The notes under the pieces are model-generated. The model saw only the letters and a program-made list of their open reading frames with translations, was not told where the DNA came from and did not search any database. A stretch of DNA of 64,000 bases from Nitrospira sp. (GTDB taxonomy: Bacteria; Nitrospirota; Nitrospiria; Nitrospirales; Nitrospiraceae): the NCBI GenBank assembly GCA_030123605.1, contig CP126123.1, positions 1,054,001-1,118,000 of the forward strand, given 5' to 3'. The number at the start of each line of letters is the position of its first letter. Positions within the stretch are counted from its first letter, which is position 1. Positions 31,836 to 40,694 of this stretch are shown piece after piece. Both the position numbers and the translations under genes were made by a program.

Positions 31836-32008
31836 GCGGGTGCCGATCTGAATTCGTTCCCGGCTAAGAGTTCCCTGCATCGACCGGTGCCGAAACACAG
31901 AGCTGAAAGAAAATGCCGGAGGACGCCGGGATGTCGGCCGCAGCAGATGGAAGGCTGTGTGAGGAATTCTTCGTGAGCGGTGCGGAAACGATGCGACTCG
32001 ATGGATGA

Positions 32009-32758
32009 TCAGAAGCGGAAGCCGAGCCCGCCGGAAATGACGTGCGCGCGATAGTTCAGCGTGAACGAGGGGCCATGCGCCCCGCTTACAAGCTCGCTCT
32101 CCCATTGATAGTTCGCCACGAAGTACTTGTACTCCGTGAACAGGAACACATGGTCGCTCACGTTCGCGCGAACCCCGCCCAGGACCTGATAGGCAAACGC
32201 GCCGTCGGCTGCATTCTCATGAATCACCCCGATCGTGCTCTGCCGAAGATTCAGGTTCCGTGCAAACCCGCCTGACACTCCCGCCCCGACACCAAGATAG
32301 GGCTGGATGACTTCGCCGGGATAACGCAGCAGGAGATTGGCCATAGCATTGATGGAGTTGAGGCGGAAATTCGCGCTTTTCGTCACCCCTCCGGTCGTAC
32401 TGGTCGGGGCATCGACCTTTCCGTTGAGTCCTGACACTTCGGCCTCCAGTCCCACGAACCGCCCGGCGAACGCCGGAAAGATCCCGACTTTCAAACCGCC
32501 GCCCAATCCCCCTTGAACATCGGTGTTCATGAAGGGGTCGTCCTGTAGTCGAACCGGACGATTCAGGGGATGACTGCCCTGCACGAAGAGGCTCACATAG
32601 ACCTCGTTCTGTTCCTCCGGCTGTGTGGCCTCCGCCGTCGCTGCGGAAGCCTTGTCGGTCTTCGAAGCAGCGTCAGCTGCGAGGGCCACAGCAGGATCGG
32701 TCGCGAGGAGAACACCCCCGAACAGGAACAACGCCATCGACACGTTGACTGATACCAT
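32009..32758 (-). CDS. Outer-membrane beta-barrel protein
   Basis: A 249-residue protein with a signal peptide (hydrophobic residues 8-22, cleavage near ALAADA). The mature part has alternating hydrophobic strands and ends in a strand with terminal phenylalanine (GGLGFRF), the usual signal for outer-membrane insertion. The pattern fits an 8-stranded OmpA/OmpW-like barrel of the porin-family, outer-membrane beta-barrel domain type. The ATG at 32758 has AAAGGAGCGACC upstream. Ligand and role are unknown. Confidence 0.8.
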   Translation of the reverse strand: MVSVNVSMALFLFGGVLLATDPAVALAADAASKTDKASAATAEATQPEEQNEVYVSLFVQGSHPLNRPVRLQDDPFMNTDVQGGLGGGLKVGIFPAFAGRFVGLEAEVSGLNGKVDAPTSTTGGVTKSANFRLNSINAMANLLLRYPGEVIQPYLGVGAGVSGGFARNLNLRQSTIGVIHENAADGAFAYQVLGGVRANVSDHVFLFTEYKYFVANYQWESELVSGAHGPSFTLNYRAHVISGGLGFRF

Positions 32759-32806
32759 GGGTCGCTCCTTTGGAGAAATGTAGAGTGGCCGGACCGAACC
32801 GACCCC

Positions 32807-32825
32807 TGTTATGCCAGTCATAACA
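32807..32825. promoter_or_regulatory. Palindrome upstream of the barrel gene
   Basis: TGTTATG (32807-32813), 5 bases, CATAACA (32819-32825). It lies about 50 bases before the barrel ATG and overlaps a possible minus-strand -10 region, so it may be an operator. Confidence 0.4.
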
Positions 32826-32913
32826 CGGTGACGATGGGGAACAAACCGATTAAGAAGTTTTTACAACCCCGCTGGTACTCCACACAGTCTTCTGGAGACG
32901 GGCGGATCAGACC

Positions 32914-33492
32914 CTATAGGCCGGCAAGAAAGCTCCGAAGGGAATCGGCAGGCATCAGCCCGACAAGCACACTATGATCCGGCCGTTCAAGAAGTGGGAC
33001 CCCATACTGTTCTGTTCCTCTCCATTGCTCTTCCCATGACCGTAGCAGACGATCGACCGGAATGGCGGACGCCCCGGAGACCTGTGCCGGAGCGAACCCA
33101 TGACGTTCGGCCTCCTGCTGCAGGACGGTCTCATCGGAAAGGTCCAGACCCTCCAACCAAAACAAGTGGTACAGGGATCTCGTCAAGGCCTGGGCTCGCA
33201 GGGGATCGATCTGCAGGGCACGGGCCGCCGTCGCAATGGCCGGTCCCGTATTTGGTTTCCCCCGCGGCACCGTGATCGCGAGGTCGGGCGCGAGTCGGCG
33301 CACCATCTCGACCTCCTGTCTCAATTCGGCCCCCAGATGCCCGGACCATGTCGCCATCGGCCTGCGAAGATGCGGTGCATGCTGGACACCCTGCCAAGAC
33401 AGTTGCTCCATCACGCCGAGACCATGGAGACGCTCGTGCAACGCATAACAGAAGGGACAGTTGAAATCGCTGTACAACCGAATGCGGTTCAT
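32914..33492 (-). CDS. DsbA-family thioredoxin-fold protein (FrnE-like)
   Basis: A 192-residue DsbA-like protein without a signal peptide. The active site CPFC is at residues 12-15, right after the first strand (IRLYSDFN). An inserted helical domain follows and the cis-Pro region is GVPLLE near residue 170. Proteins of this layout include FrnE disulfide isomerases and 2-hydroxychromene-2-carboxylate isomerases; the two Cys favour a redox role. It is cytoplasmic by sequence. It follows the cyclase gene on the same strand but a terminator separates the two. Confidence 0.8.
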   Translation of the reverse strand: MNRIRLYSDFNCPFCYALHERLHGLGVMEQLSWQGVQHAPHLRRPMATWSGHLGAELRQEVEMVRRLAPDLAITVPRGKPNTGPAIATAARALQIDPLRAQALTRSLYHLFWLEGLDLSDETVLQQEAERHGFAPAQVSGASAIPVDRLLRSWEEQWRGTEQYGVPLLERPDHSVLVGLMPADSLRSFLAGL

Positions 33493-33512
33493 TTCATCGA
33501 CTATCTGACCGC

Positions 33513-33550
33513 AAAAAAACCATTGTGGCGCTTCAGAAAACCGAAAGCGC
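33513..33550 (-). terminator. Intrinsic terminator of the cyclase-family gene
   Basis: On the minus strand GCGCTT and AAGCGC (33550-33545 and 33533-33528) form a 6-bp stem around an 11-base loop, followed eight bases later by a run of seven T (33519-33513). Confidence 0.45.
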
Positions 33551-33552
33551 TG

Positions 33553-34359
33553 TTATGGAAGAATCGCAATGATCCGGACAGGCGCGCCGGTACCGCCTGC
33601 GATTTTCATCGGCAGGGCCACAAGGATGGCGCCGGACGGAGGGAGCTGATCGAGTCGCGCGACATTTTCAAGGCCGTACAGACCGGCTCCACCCAGGATT
33701 CGATGGACCGGAAAATCCTGGGAGGGACCATAATCGATGCTGGGCGTATCGATCCCGACTCCGTGAATGTGTCGTTCGATGACCAGAAACTCGGCGGCCT
33801 CCTTCGAAAATCCCGGAAAATGAAGCGTGGTCGAAACATCCGGCGTGGCACTGCCGAAATACCGCTCACGATCCTTCCAGTCGGCGCCCATGCCCGTCAG
33901 TATCATGACGATGGCTCCCGCCGGTATGGTTCCATGGTCGGCCTCCCAACGATGAAGATCTGCCGCGGATAGGCGGTAGTCGCGATCGCCTGTTACGGCC
34001 GCCCGCACATCGATCACCACGGCCGGTCCCATCAAACGCTCGACCGGAATCGCATCGATGGCGGCTTGTCCCTGCGCGAAGTGAATAGGAGCATCCATAT
34101 GGGTTCCGGCATGTTCGGAGAGAGCCACTTCTCCTGTAGCATACCAGTCTTGGGTCTTTGTCCCGCCCTGCACCATGGAGTCCCGGTGGAAGGGGCGATT
34201 GTTCGGCCACACCTGCGTGGTCTCATCGAAGGTATGGGTGAGGTCGACAAGCCGCTGCCCGGCCGTCGCATCACCCCAGCCATTTACTCCGGTCAGCAGG
34301 ACGAAGAGGATCACCGGCAGAGAACCGGTCGCATGGTGAGCGTTGTATCGTCGTTCCAT
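33553..34359 (-). CDS. Cyclase-family metal-dependent hydrolase, exported
   Basis: A 268-residue member of the cyclase family (PF04199), which includes kynurenine formamidase KynB. The metal-binding motif is H83-x-GTH87-x-D89-APxH93-F. An N-terminal signal (residues 11-25 hydrophobic, likely cleavage after ATA) predicts periplasmic location, unlike cytoplasmic KynB. No tryptophan-catabolic genes are nearby, so the substrate (amide or lactone) is open. The ATG at 34359 has AAGGAGAAAC upstream. Confidence 0.82.
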   Translation of the reverse strand: MERRYNAHHATGSLPVILFVLLTGVNGWGDATAGQRLVDLTHTFDETTQVWPNNRPFHRDSMVQGGTKTQDWYATGEVALSEHAGTHMDAPIHFAQGQAAIDAIPVERLMGPAVVIDVRAAVTGDRDYRLSAADLHRWEADHGTIPAGAIVMILTGMGADWKDRERYFGSATPDVSTTLHFPGFSKEAAEFLVIERHIHGVGIDTPSIDYGPSQDFPVHRILGGAGLYGLENVARLDQLPPSGAILVALPMKIAGGTGAPVRIIAILP

Positions 34360-34480
34360 GGCTCTGTTTCTCCTTGCGGCCAAGCCGCGCCTGTCTGCAA
34401 TGTAGGCCGCCGGAGACTACCGGCCTGGACGCGAATACGGTACGCTTACTCGCTTTGCGACTGCAACCTCGGAGCACGCC

Positions 34481-35662
34481 ATGTCTTCTCGTACAAGTCA
34501 GGAATGCGAGCTTCAATTCTCAGGACAGCGTTTTTCGGTGGAGTACCTCATTCGCGGGTCGGCGACGGACGCACGTGAGCGTGCCAAACTGCTCTGCATC
34601 GAGCAGACCCTCGAGGCGGCCGACCATGTCATTCCTCCCGGAGCGATCAGAGACCATCTCCTCGGCCAGGTGACGAAACTGGAGTCCGCGAGCGCCGAGC
34701 AGCACCAAGCCGTGATCAGTTTTCCGATCGAGCTCCTGGATGGTTCCTTGAGCACCCTCCTCCACATGACCTTCGGTATGGCAAGCTTGCAGGGGCAGGT
34801 CCGCGTCGCGAACCTCTCGCTGCCGGACGAAGTCGTCGCTCGGATGGCAGGTCCCCGCTTCGGGGTACAGGGGCTTCGTGCTCTCCTGCAAGTCCCCCGA
34901 CGCCCGTTGGTCTGTGCCGTGTTGAAGCCGCTCGGGTTTTCCCCGCGGCAACTGGCGACGCTGGCCCGGGACTTCGCACTCGGTGAGGTCGATCTGATCA
35001 AGGACGACCAAGCCCTCGGCGACCATGCCTTTTGCCGGTTCGAGGAACGGGTCGCACGATGCGTGGAAGCCGTCGCCGAAGCCTCACGTCGCACCGGAAA
35101 ACGTTGTCTGTACGCGCCGCACATTTCCAGTCCCTGGCCGACCATGGTCGAACGGGCCATCCTGGCGCAGAAGGCCGGTGCCGGCGCCCTGCTCGTCTGT
35201 CCGGGCCTCGTGGGTTTTGACGCCATGGCTTCCCTGGCAGACCTCCCGCCGCTCGCCCTTCCCCTTCTTTCACATCCGGACTTTCTCGGGAGTCACTATG
35301 TGTCTCCGGACAGCGGGATCGCCCCTTCGGTCCTGTTCGGCCTCCTTCCCAGGCTGACCGGCGCCGACATCTCCATCTATCCCACCTTCGGCTTGAACTA
35401 TCCCATCTCACGGGAAGACTGCCGGCAGATTGCCGTCTCCTGCCGTCGACTGCTCGGCCCATGCCGGCCCATCTATCCGACGGCCGCCGGGAGAATGGCC
35501 CAGGCCCGTATTCACGAGATGGCAACCTTCTATGGCCAGGACCTGGTCTACATTCTAGGCAGCGACCTGCGACGGGATCCGCCCGGTATCCGCTCCGCTT
35601 GCTTGAAGTTCCTCCGTCTGGTCGAGGAAGAAAGCCGTTCGTCCCGACAAAGTGAGCGATAA
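34481..35662 (+). CDS. RuBisCO-like protein (form IV RuBisCO large-chain homologue)
   Basis: A 393-residue protein with the RuBisCO large-chain fold. GPRFGVQGLRALL (124-136), then CAVLKPLGFS (145-154) with Lys149 in place of active-site Lys175, and VDLIKDDQ (170-177) with Lys174 matching the carbamylated Lys201. The second active-site Lys177 is Leu151, Glu204 is Gln177, and the loop-6 GKLEGE block is replaced by PTFGLNYPIS. It therefore cannot carboxylate RuBP. Known form IV proteins act as enolases or isomerases in methionine salvage or related sulfur pathways; none of those genes is adjacent. GGAGC precedes the ATG. Confidence 0.88.
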   Translation: MSSRTSQECELQFSGQRFSVEYLIRGSATDARERAKLLCIEQTLEAADHVIPPGAIRDHLLGQVTKLESASAEQHQAVISFPIELLDGSLSTLLHMTFGMASLQGQVRVANLSLPDEVVARMAGPRFGVQGLRALLQVPRRPLVCAVLKPLGFSPRQLATLARDFALGEVDLIKDDQALGDHAFCRFEERVARCVEAVAEASRRTGKRCLYAPHISSPWPTMVERAILAQKAGAGALLVCPGLVGFDAMASLADLPPLALPLLSHPDFLGSHYVSPDSGIAPSVLFGLLPRLTGADISIYPTFGLNYPISREDCRQIAVSCRRLLGPCRPIYPTAAGRMAQARIHEMATFYGQDLVYILGSDLRRDPPGIRSACLKFLRLVEEESRSSRQSER

Positions 35663-35675
35663 CGATCAAGTTCCA

Positions 35676-35703
35676 TTGTTCCACTTCCGATACAGTTCAT
35701 AAT
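35676..35703 (+). promoter_or_regulatory. Putative promoter for the HD-GYP-like gene
   Basis: TTGTTC at 35676-35681, a 16-base spacer and CATAAT at 35698-35703. Confidence 0.4.
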
Positions 35704-35757
35704 CTGTTGTCCTGACGACAGGTCCGAGACTTCGCATGTACGAGAGAGGTGACTGCT

Positions 35758-37110
35758 TTGTCTCACAGGTCAGACGATCCGTCCAAGATCGAGACAGCCG
35801 GGGCCCTTACCGTCCGTCCGGAGTCTCTTCGTGTCGGCATGTATGTCGACCTGAATTGTTCCTGGTTCAAACATCCCTTTCCGCGACGATCGTTCAAAAT
35901 CACCTCGCAGAATCAGATCAATACGATCCGTGGTCTCGGGCTGACGACGGTGCTGGTCTACCCACGGGAGTCGGATCCGGAAACGAATGATGAGGCGCCC
36001 GCCTCCTCCCCTTCAACGGCAGAATCGACCTCCGACACGATCCCGAAAACGGGATTGGGCGACCCATCGATCGACCAGGCATCATCGTCGACAGACGTGC
36101 CCCTCCCGACTCACGGTGATTACCAACAGGCGGTCGAACTGGCATCCGAAGCCTATCGGCAGGTGATCCATCACAGCACGCAGATGATGCAAGACCTCTG
36201 CAACGGCTCACAGGAGGGATTGCGCAGCGCGAAGGTGATGATCGGCGGGATCAACAGCCTGTTGACCCATACCGAAGCGGCAGGGACGGTCGCCAGCGCT
36301 TTCAACCCCGAAGACATCGACAATGTCGCCGTGCTCCATGCCCTCAACGTCGCGACCCTTTCGATGATGGTCGCCCAACATTTCGACATCACACGCGACA
36401 GGATACAGCTGATCGGCATGGCAGGGCTCTTACTCGATATCGGCGAGCGGCACCTCCCCCGCCGCATCCTCCGAAACCGATCCCATCTCTCCCAACTGGA
36501 AATCATGGAATACCAGCACCATCCCTACCTTTCGGTGGACATACTCAGACAATATCCAGGATTCCCCGAAGAAGTCCTGGACATCATCCGCAGCCACCAC
36601 GAACGGCTGGACGGGTCCGGGTATCCGGAGAAACTCAAGGGCGACCAGATCTCGCTTCCGGCCAGAATCGTCGGCGCCGTCGGGCACTACGACGCGCTCA
36701 TCAACCACATCGATCCGGAGCAGGCCGTCTCACCAGCAGAGGCCCTGGCCAGGATGTACAAACATCAGAAGCACCTGTTTGCGTCGGACGTCGTCGTGGC
36801 CATGATTCAGAACTTCGGTGTGTATCCCCCGGGAACCGTGGTCGTCCTTTCCGAGGGCTCTCTCGGACTCGTACTCAATATCAACTTCGAAGCCAGACTC
36901 AAGCCCCTCGTTCTGATCTACGATCCGGACGCATCGAGAGACCATCCTCCCACGGTCGACCTCTCGTCGGACTCCAAGCCCACCATCGTCCGCGCCATGC
37001 CTCGCGCCGAGTTGCCCCGCCACGTGATCGATTATTTCCATCTCAAACGTTGGACCGGCTACTTCATCCAATCCTCAATGCAGACCGTTCGGGACGAAAC
37101 GGCTGCCTGA
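35758..37110 (+). CDS. HD-GYP-like protein with degenerate HD motif
   Basis: A roughly 450-residue protein. The N-terminal part (RVGMYVDLNCSWFKHPF...ITS) matches the DUF3391 domain common in front of HD-GYP phosphodiesterases. The HD-GYP domain covers about 190-340 and keeps an early His (VLHAL), HHERLDGSGYP and other features, but the HD pair is LD (LLLDIGE) and the usual Lys after DIG is Glu. Loss of a metal ligand predicts weak or no c-di-GMP hydrolysis. A TTG start at 35758 is preferred because GAGAGGTGA lies 5 bases upstream; a GTG three codons earlier overlaps that site. A 100-residue C-terminal extension follows. Confidence 0.82.
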   Translation: MSHRSDDPSKIETAGALTVRPESLRVGMYVDLNCSWFKHPFPRRSFKITSQNQINTIRGLGLTTVLVYPRESDPETNDEAPASSPSTAESTSDTIPKTGLGDPSIDQASSSTDVPLPTHGDYQQAVELASEAYRQVIHHSTQMMQDLCNGSQEGLRSAKVMIGGINSLLTHTEAAGTVASAFNPEDIDNVAVLHALNVATLSMMVAQHFDITRDRIQLIGMAGLLLDIGERHLPRRILRNRSHLSQLEIMEYQHHPYLSVDILRQYPGFPEEVLDIIRSHHERLDGSGYPEKLKGDQISLPARIVGAVGHYDALINHIDPEQAVSPAEALARMYKHQKHLFASDVVVAMIQNFGVYPPGTVVVLSEGSLGLVLNINFEARLKPLVLIYDPDASRDHPPTVDLSSDSKPTIVRAMPRAELPRHVIDYFHLKRWTGYFIQSSMQTVRDETAA

Positions 37111-37134
37111 GGTGAGGCGGCCGTCTGGCAGCCG
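37100..37134 (+). terminator. Possible hairpin over the HD-GYP gene stop
   Basis: CGGCTGCC (37100-37107) and GGCAGCCG (37127-37134) can pair across 19 bases that include the stop codon. No U-tract follows, so attenuation or mRNA 3'-end protection is as likely as termination. Confidence 0.3.
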
Positions 37135-37161
37135 CATTGCGCAGTATGGTATGTCCCTCGC

Positions 37162-39354
37162 ATGGCCGAACCACGCATCCTCCTCGTCATTCCGCCGTTG
37201 ACCCAGCTGAATACGCCCTATCCTTCGACCGCCTATCTCACCGGATTCTTACGTTCCCGCGGCTACGATGCCGCGCAGGCGGACCTCGGCATCGAGATGG
37301 TGCTGCGTCTCTTCTCACGGCCGGGACTGGAACAGGCGTTTCAGCGTATCAGAGGAGCGGGTACGCCGTGGCGCGGAGAGGTCCGACAATTTCTTGCGCT
37401 TGAAGAGACCTATCTCGCAACCATCGATCCGGTGATCGCGTTTCTTCAGGGGCGAGATCCGATGCTGGCACCGCACCTCGCCCGCCCTGGCTTTCTTCCG
37501 GAGGGACCACGTTTTGCCGTTCACGGCAGGCCTGAACCTGGACCGTTCCCTTGGTCGACCTCCGACGCAGCCCGGCACCGCGCCACCCTCTACATTGAGG
37601 ACCTCACCGACCTGCTCCACGAAACCGTGGCGCCCCACCTGTCTTTGAACCGGTATGCCGAACAGATCATGCAGTCCACATCGTCGTTCGACCGGATCGA
37701 GCAGGCGCTCGACCAACCATTGACCCTCACCGATGAGCTGCTGCTGGATATGCTCTGGTCCCATATCGAACGTACCGCACCGAACCTGGTCGGACTGACC
37801 GTCCCGTTTCCCGGCAATCTCTTCGGCGCATTGCGCATTGCGCAGGCGCTGAAAACCGCGCGACCGGATATCACCCTGGTCCTCGGCGGCGGTTACGTGA
37901 ATACGGAATTGCGGCGGGTGAAAGATCCGCGGCTGTTCGACTATGTGGACTACGTCACGCTCGACGACGGCGAGCGACCGCTGCTCTGTCTCCTCGACCA
38001 CCTGAGGGGCGGACGTCCGGATGCATTGCTCTGCAGAACCTTTCTCCGCGCGAACGGCACAGTGATATTTCGAGACGGCAATACCGAGCCGGACCCGCCC
38101 ATGCAGGACCTCGGCACGCCGACCTATGTCGGATTGCCGCTCCAACGTTATCTCTCTATTCTCGACAGTCTCAACCCGATGCATCGGCTCTGGTCGGAAG
38201 GCCATTGGAACAAGTTGACGGTCGCCCACGGCTGTTATTGGAAACAATGCACCTTTTGCGACGTGGGGCTGAATTACATCGCCCGGTATGAGGCGACCCC
38301 GACCGATGTGCTGGTGAAGCAAATCGAGGCCCTCATTCAAGAAACCGGACAGAGGGGTTTTCATTTCGTCGACGAGGCCGCACCGCCCGCCGGGCTGAAG
38401 GCCCTCGCGCTTCGCCTGCTCGAACAGGGGCTGACCATTTCCTGGTGGGGCAATATCCGGTTCGAAGAAGCCTTTTCTTCCGACCTCGCCAGGCTGTTGG
38501 CGGCGTCCGGTTGCATCGCCCTCACCGCCGGACTCGAAGCGGCATCGGATCGATTGCTCGAACGGATGAAGAAGGGCATCACGGTAGATCAGACGGCACG
38601 GGTGGCGGCAGCCTTTCGCCAAGCCGGCATTCTGGTCCATGCCTATTTGATGTACGGCTGCCCCGGCGAGACGATTGCCGATACGGTGGATTCGTTGGAA
38701 CGGGTCCGGCAACTGTTTGCGAACGGATTGCTGCAATCCGCCTTCTGGCACAAGTTCACCGCCACGGCACACAGTCCCATCGGGCTCAATCCTGCAGCGG
38801 AGGGGATCACCATCCTCGGACCGACCTTCGGAGGGTTTGCCGAAAACGATCTCCGCCACGCCGATTCCACCGCCACCTGCCCTGCTTGGCTTGGCGAAGG
38901 GCTGCGTGCGGCATTGCTCAATTACATCGAACAGGCAGGACTGGACCTCCCGGTGCAACGCTGGTTCTCGCAGGCGGTGAAACCGCCCAAGGTGCCGAGA
39001 ACCTGGCTGAAGAAGGCGCTGACCTCTTCCTCATCTCCACCTCTCACAGCCGAACGGCGCTGTGTCTGGATCGGCGGCACCCCCCTGCTGATGACATCCG
39101 GAACAGCACGAGCCAGAGTCATTCTGCCGACCAGGGTAGAGGATTTCTCGCTCAGCCTCGCGCCACATCACGCCGCTTGGCTGATCACGCTGCTTCGGGA
39201 ATCGACCCCCGGCCCCCACCGGACCACCGGTGAGTATCCGCGCTTGGCCGCAACGCGCAACAACTTTCCCGCCACCGGCGCTCGGGGCTTCGATCGGTTC
39301 AGCACCAGCCGGGCCTGGTCCACTATCCGCCGGGCAGGCCTGCTGTTGGTATGA
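37162..39354 (+). CDS. B12-binding-domain radical SAM protein with C-x4-C-x2-C motif
   Basis: A 730-residue protein. The N-terminus (ILLVIPPLTQLNTPYPSTAYLTGFLRSRG in part) and the segment NLVGLTVPFPGNLFGALRIA...VLGGGYV resemble the cobalamin-binding half of COG1032 proteins. The radical SAM core starts at HGCYWKQCTFC with Cys358, Cys363 and Cys366, giving x4 instead of x3 between the first two cysteines. Downstream GFHFVDEAAPP and YLMYGCPGET fit the SAM-binding barrel. No DxHxxG cobalamin motif was seen, so B12 may not be bound. The C-terminal 150 residues are unique. The substrate is unknown; such proteins often act in methylation or methylthiolation. Confidence 0.75.
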   Translation: MAEPRILLVIPPLTQLNTPYPSTAYLTGFLRSRGYDAAQADLGIEMVLRLFSRPGLEQAFQRIRGAGTPWRGEVRQFLALEETYLATIDPVIAFLQGRDPMLAPHLARPGFLPEGPRFAVHGRPEPGPFPWSTSDAARHRATLYIEDLTDLLHETVAPHLSLNRYAEQIMQSTSSFDRIEQALDQPLTLTDELLLDMLWSHIERTAPNLVGLTVPFPGNLFGALRIAQALKTARPDITLVLGGGYVNTELRRVKDPRLFDYVDYVTLDDGERPLLCLLDHLRGGRPDALLCRTFLRANGTVIFRDGNTEPDPPMQDLGTPTYVGLPLQRYLSILDSLNPMHRLWSEGHWNKLTVAHGCYWKQCTFCDVGLNYIARYEATPTDVLVKQIEALIQETGQRGFHFVDEAAPPAGLKALALRLLEQGLTISWWGNIRFEEAFSSDLARLLAASGCIALTAGLEAASDRLLERMKKGITVDQTARVAAAFRQAGILVHAYLMYGCPGETIADTVDSLERVRQLFANGLLQSAFWHKFTATAHSPIGLNPAAEGITILGPTFGGFAENDLRHADSTATCPAWLGEGLRAALLNYIEQAGLDLPVQRWFSQAVKPPKVPRTWLKKALTSSSSPPLTAERRCVWIGGTPLLMTSGTARARVILPTRVEDFSLSLAPHHAAWLITLLRESTPGPHRTTGEYPRLAATRNNFPATGARGFDRFSTSRAWSTIRRAGLLLV

Positions 39355-39401
39355 GTTGTCGGGAGCGGATGCTCAGTACGACCAGGGCGGCAAGGCTCCT
39401 G

Positions 39402-39443
39402 CTTCAAAGCAAACGGGGAGCCGACCATCTGGTCGGCTCCCCG
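39402..39443 (-). terminator. Strong intrinsic terminator of the peroxiredoxin gene
   Basis: A perfect 13-bp stem with tetraloop: CGGGGAGCCGACC (39414-39426), ATCT, GGTCGGCTCCCCG (39431-39443). On the minus strand it is followed by TTTGCTTTG, so it terminates the gene to its right. It also faces the radical SAM gene and may serve both. Confidence 0.8.
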
Positions 39444-39472
39444 TCCCGGTCTTCAGCTCAGTGAAGACGCCG

Positions 39473-40108
39473 TTACTTGTTGGGCTGAGGCGTGATCCGC
39501 AGATAGGGTTTCACGGTCTTGAACCCTTTCGGGAACAGGGTCTTGGCTTCCTCATCGCTCACCGCCGGGGTGATGATGCAATCCTGCCCCTCCCTCCAAT
39601 TCACCGGTGTCGCCACCTTGTATTTCGCCGTCAATTGCAAGGAATCCACCACCCGCAGCAACTCATCGAAATTCCTGCCGCAGGAAGCGGGGTAGGTGAG
39701 CATCAACTTGATCTTCTTATCCGGCCCGATCACGAACACCGACCGCACCGTCATGTTGTCCAGCGCATTCGGGTGGATCATGTCATAGAGCATGGCCACT
39801 TTCTTCTCCGGGTCCGCGATCAAGGGATAACTCACCGTGCAGTTCTGGGTTTCATTGATGTCCTTGGTCCAGCCGCGATGCGAATCCAGCGGATCCACAC
39901 TGATGGCCAGGATCTTCACTCCGCGCTTTTCGAACTCACCCTTGATTTTCGCCATGTAACCCAACTCCGTCGTGCAGACCGGCGTAAAATCCTTGGGGTG
40001 AGAGAACAGAATGCCCCACCCGCTTCCCAACCACTGGTGGAAATTGATCGTCCCTTCCGTCGTCTCCGCCGTAAAGTTCGGAGCGTCGTCGCCAAGTCGT
40101 AATCCCAT
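39473..40108 (-). CDS. 1-Cys peroxiredoxin (Prx6 type)
   Basis: A 211-residue peroxidase that reduces hydrogen peroxide and organic peroxides. The active site is HPKDFTPVCTTELG with peroxidatic Cys45, and Arg in the CGRNFDEL segment is conserved in Prx6-type enzymes. The C-terminal dimerisation part includes VATPVNWREGQDCII. There is no resolving Cys in the 2-Cys position, so an external reductant is needed. The ATG at 40108 is fixed by GAAGGAGGACACC; the longer upstream frame is unsupported. A strong terminator follows. Confidence 0.92.
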   Translation of the reverse strand: MGLRLGDDAPNFTAETTEGTINFHQWLGSGWGILFSHPKDFTPVCTTELGYMAKIKGEFEKRGVKILAISVDPLDSHRGWTKDINETQNCTVSYPLIADPEKKVAMLYDMIHPNALDNMTVRSVFVIGPDKKIKLMLTYPASCGRNFDELLRVVDSLQLTAKYKVATPVNWREGQDCIITPAVSDEEAKTLFPKGFKTVKPYLRITPQPNK

Positions 40109-40317
40109 GGTGTCCTCCTTCTGTATCCGGTCGGATAAGGGTGCAATGTACTGCGCGATAAGGTTGAATGAGGAAGTAAGAGTACCGTTTCTCAGGAGTC
40201 CGGCGCAAGCGGAAGATGTCCGCGCCGGACCTCGCGCGGTCACAGGCGCATCCTCGAGGGTCAGCTCAAGTTTTCTCTCAACCTCCCGATAAGGAATGCG
40301 ACAGCGGAGGAGGCCCC

Positions 40318-40683
40318 ATGGAGAACTCGAAACCGACCACCAACGGGCTGCGGATCTCCAACGATCCGATGTACCGCTTGCTCCGCGAAGGCTGTATCAA
40401 GGAGTTCAACGTCAAACGGGCGGCGGGCGAACCGGTGGACCTGACGCGTTGCGACCTGCGGGGCCTCGATCTGCGGGGGTTGGAAGCCGATGGGCTGGAT
40501 TTCAGCGAATGCTATTTTCGACAGGCCGACCTGCGTGGAATCGATTTCCGTAAGGCACGACTCGAAGGGGCCAGCATCAATGCGGCCAAAATTTCAGGGG
40601 CGTATTTTCCCGTGGAATTGCACCCCAGCGAAATCGAATTGTCGTTGCTGCACGGAACCCGCATGCGGTACCTCTCTACATGA
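40318..40683 (+). CDS. Pentapeptide-repeat protein
   Basis: A 121-residue protein with about eight pentapeptide units from residue 40 to 100, with central Leu or Phe (LTRCDLRGLDLRGLEADGLD, then FRQADLRGIDFRKARLEGAS). This gives a short right-handed quadrilateral beta-helix. The N-terminal 40 residues are helical. Start supported by GGAGGAGG. Some such proteins mimic DNA and protect gyrase, but this one is short and function is unknown. It converges on the DUF748 gene with 11 bases between. Confidence 0.8.
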   Translation: MENSKPTTNGLRISNDPMYRLLREGCIKEFNVKRAAGEPVDLTRCDLRGLDLRGLEADGLDFSECYFRQADLRGIDFRKARLEGASINAAKISGAYFPVELHPSEIELSLLHGTRMRYLST

Positions 40684-40694
40684 TGACGTCTCGG

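Noticed and set aside
34481-35662. A true RuBisCO
   Set aside because: Loop 6 and several active-site residues are missing, so only a RuBisCO-like role is possible.
37315-38958. A 547-codon frame on the minus strand opposite the radical SAM gene
   Set aside because: The plus-strand frame has the cluster motif and family blocks; the antisense frame has no motif.
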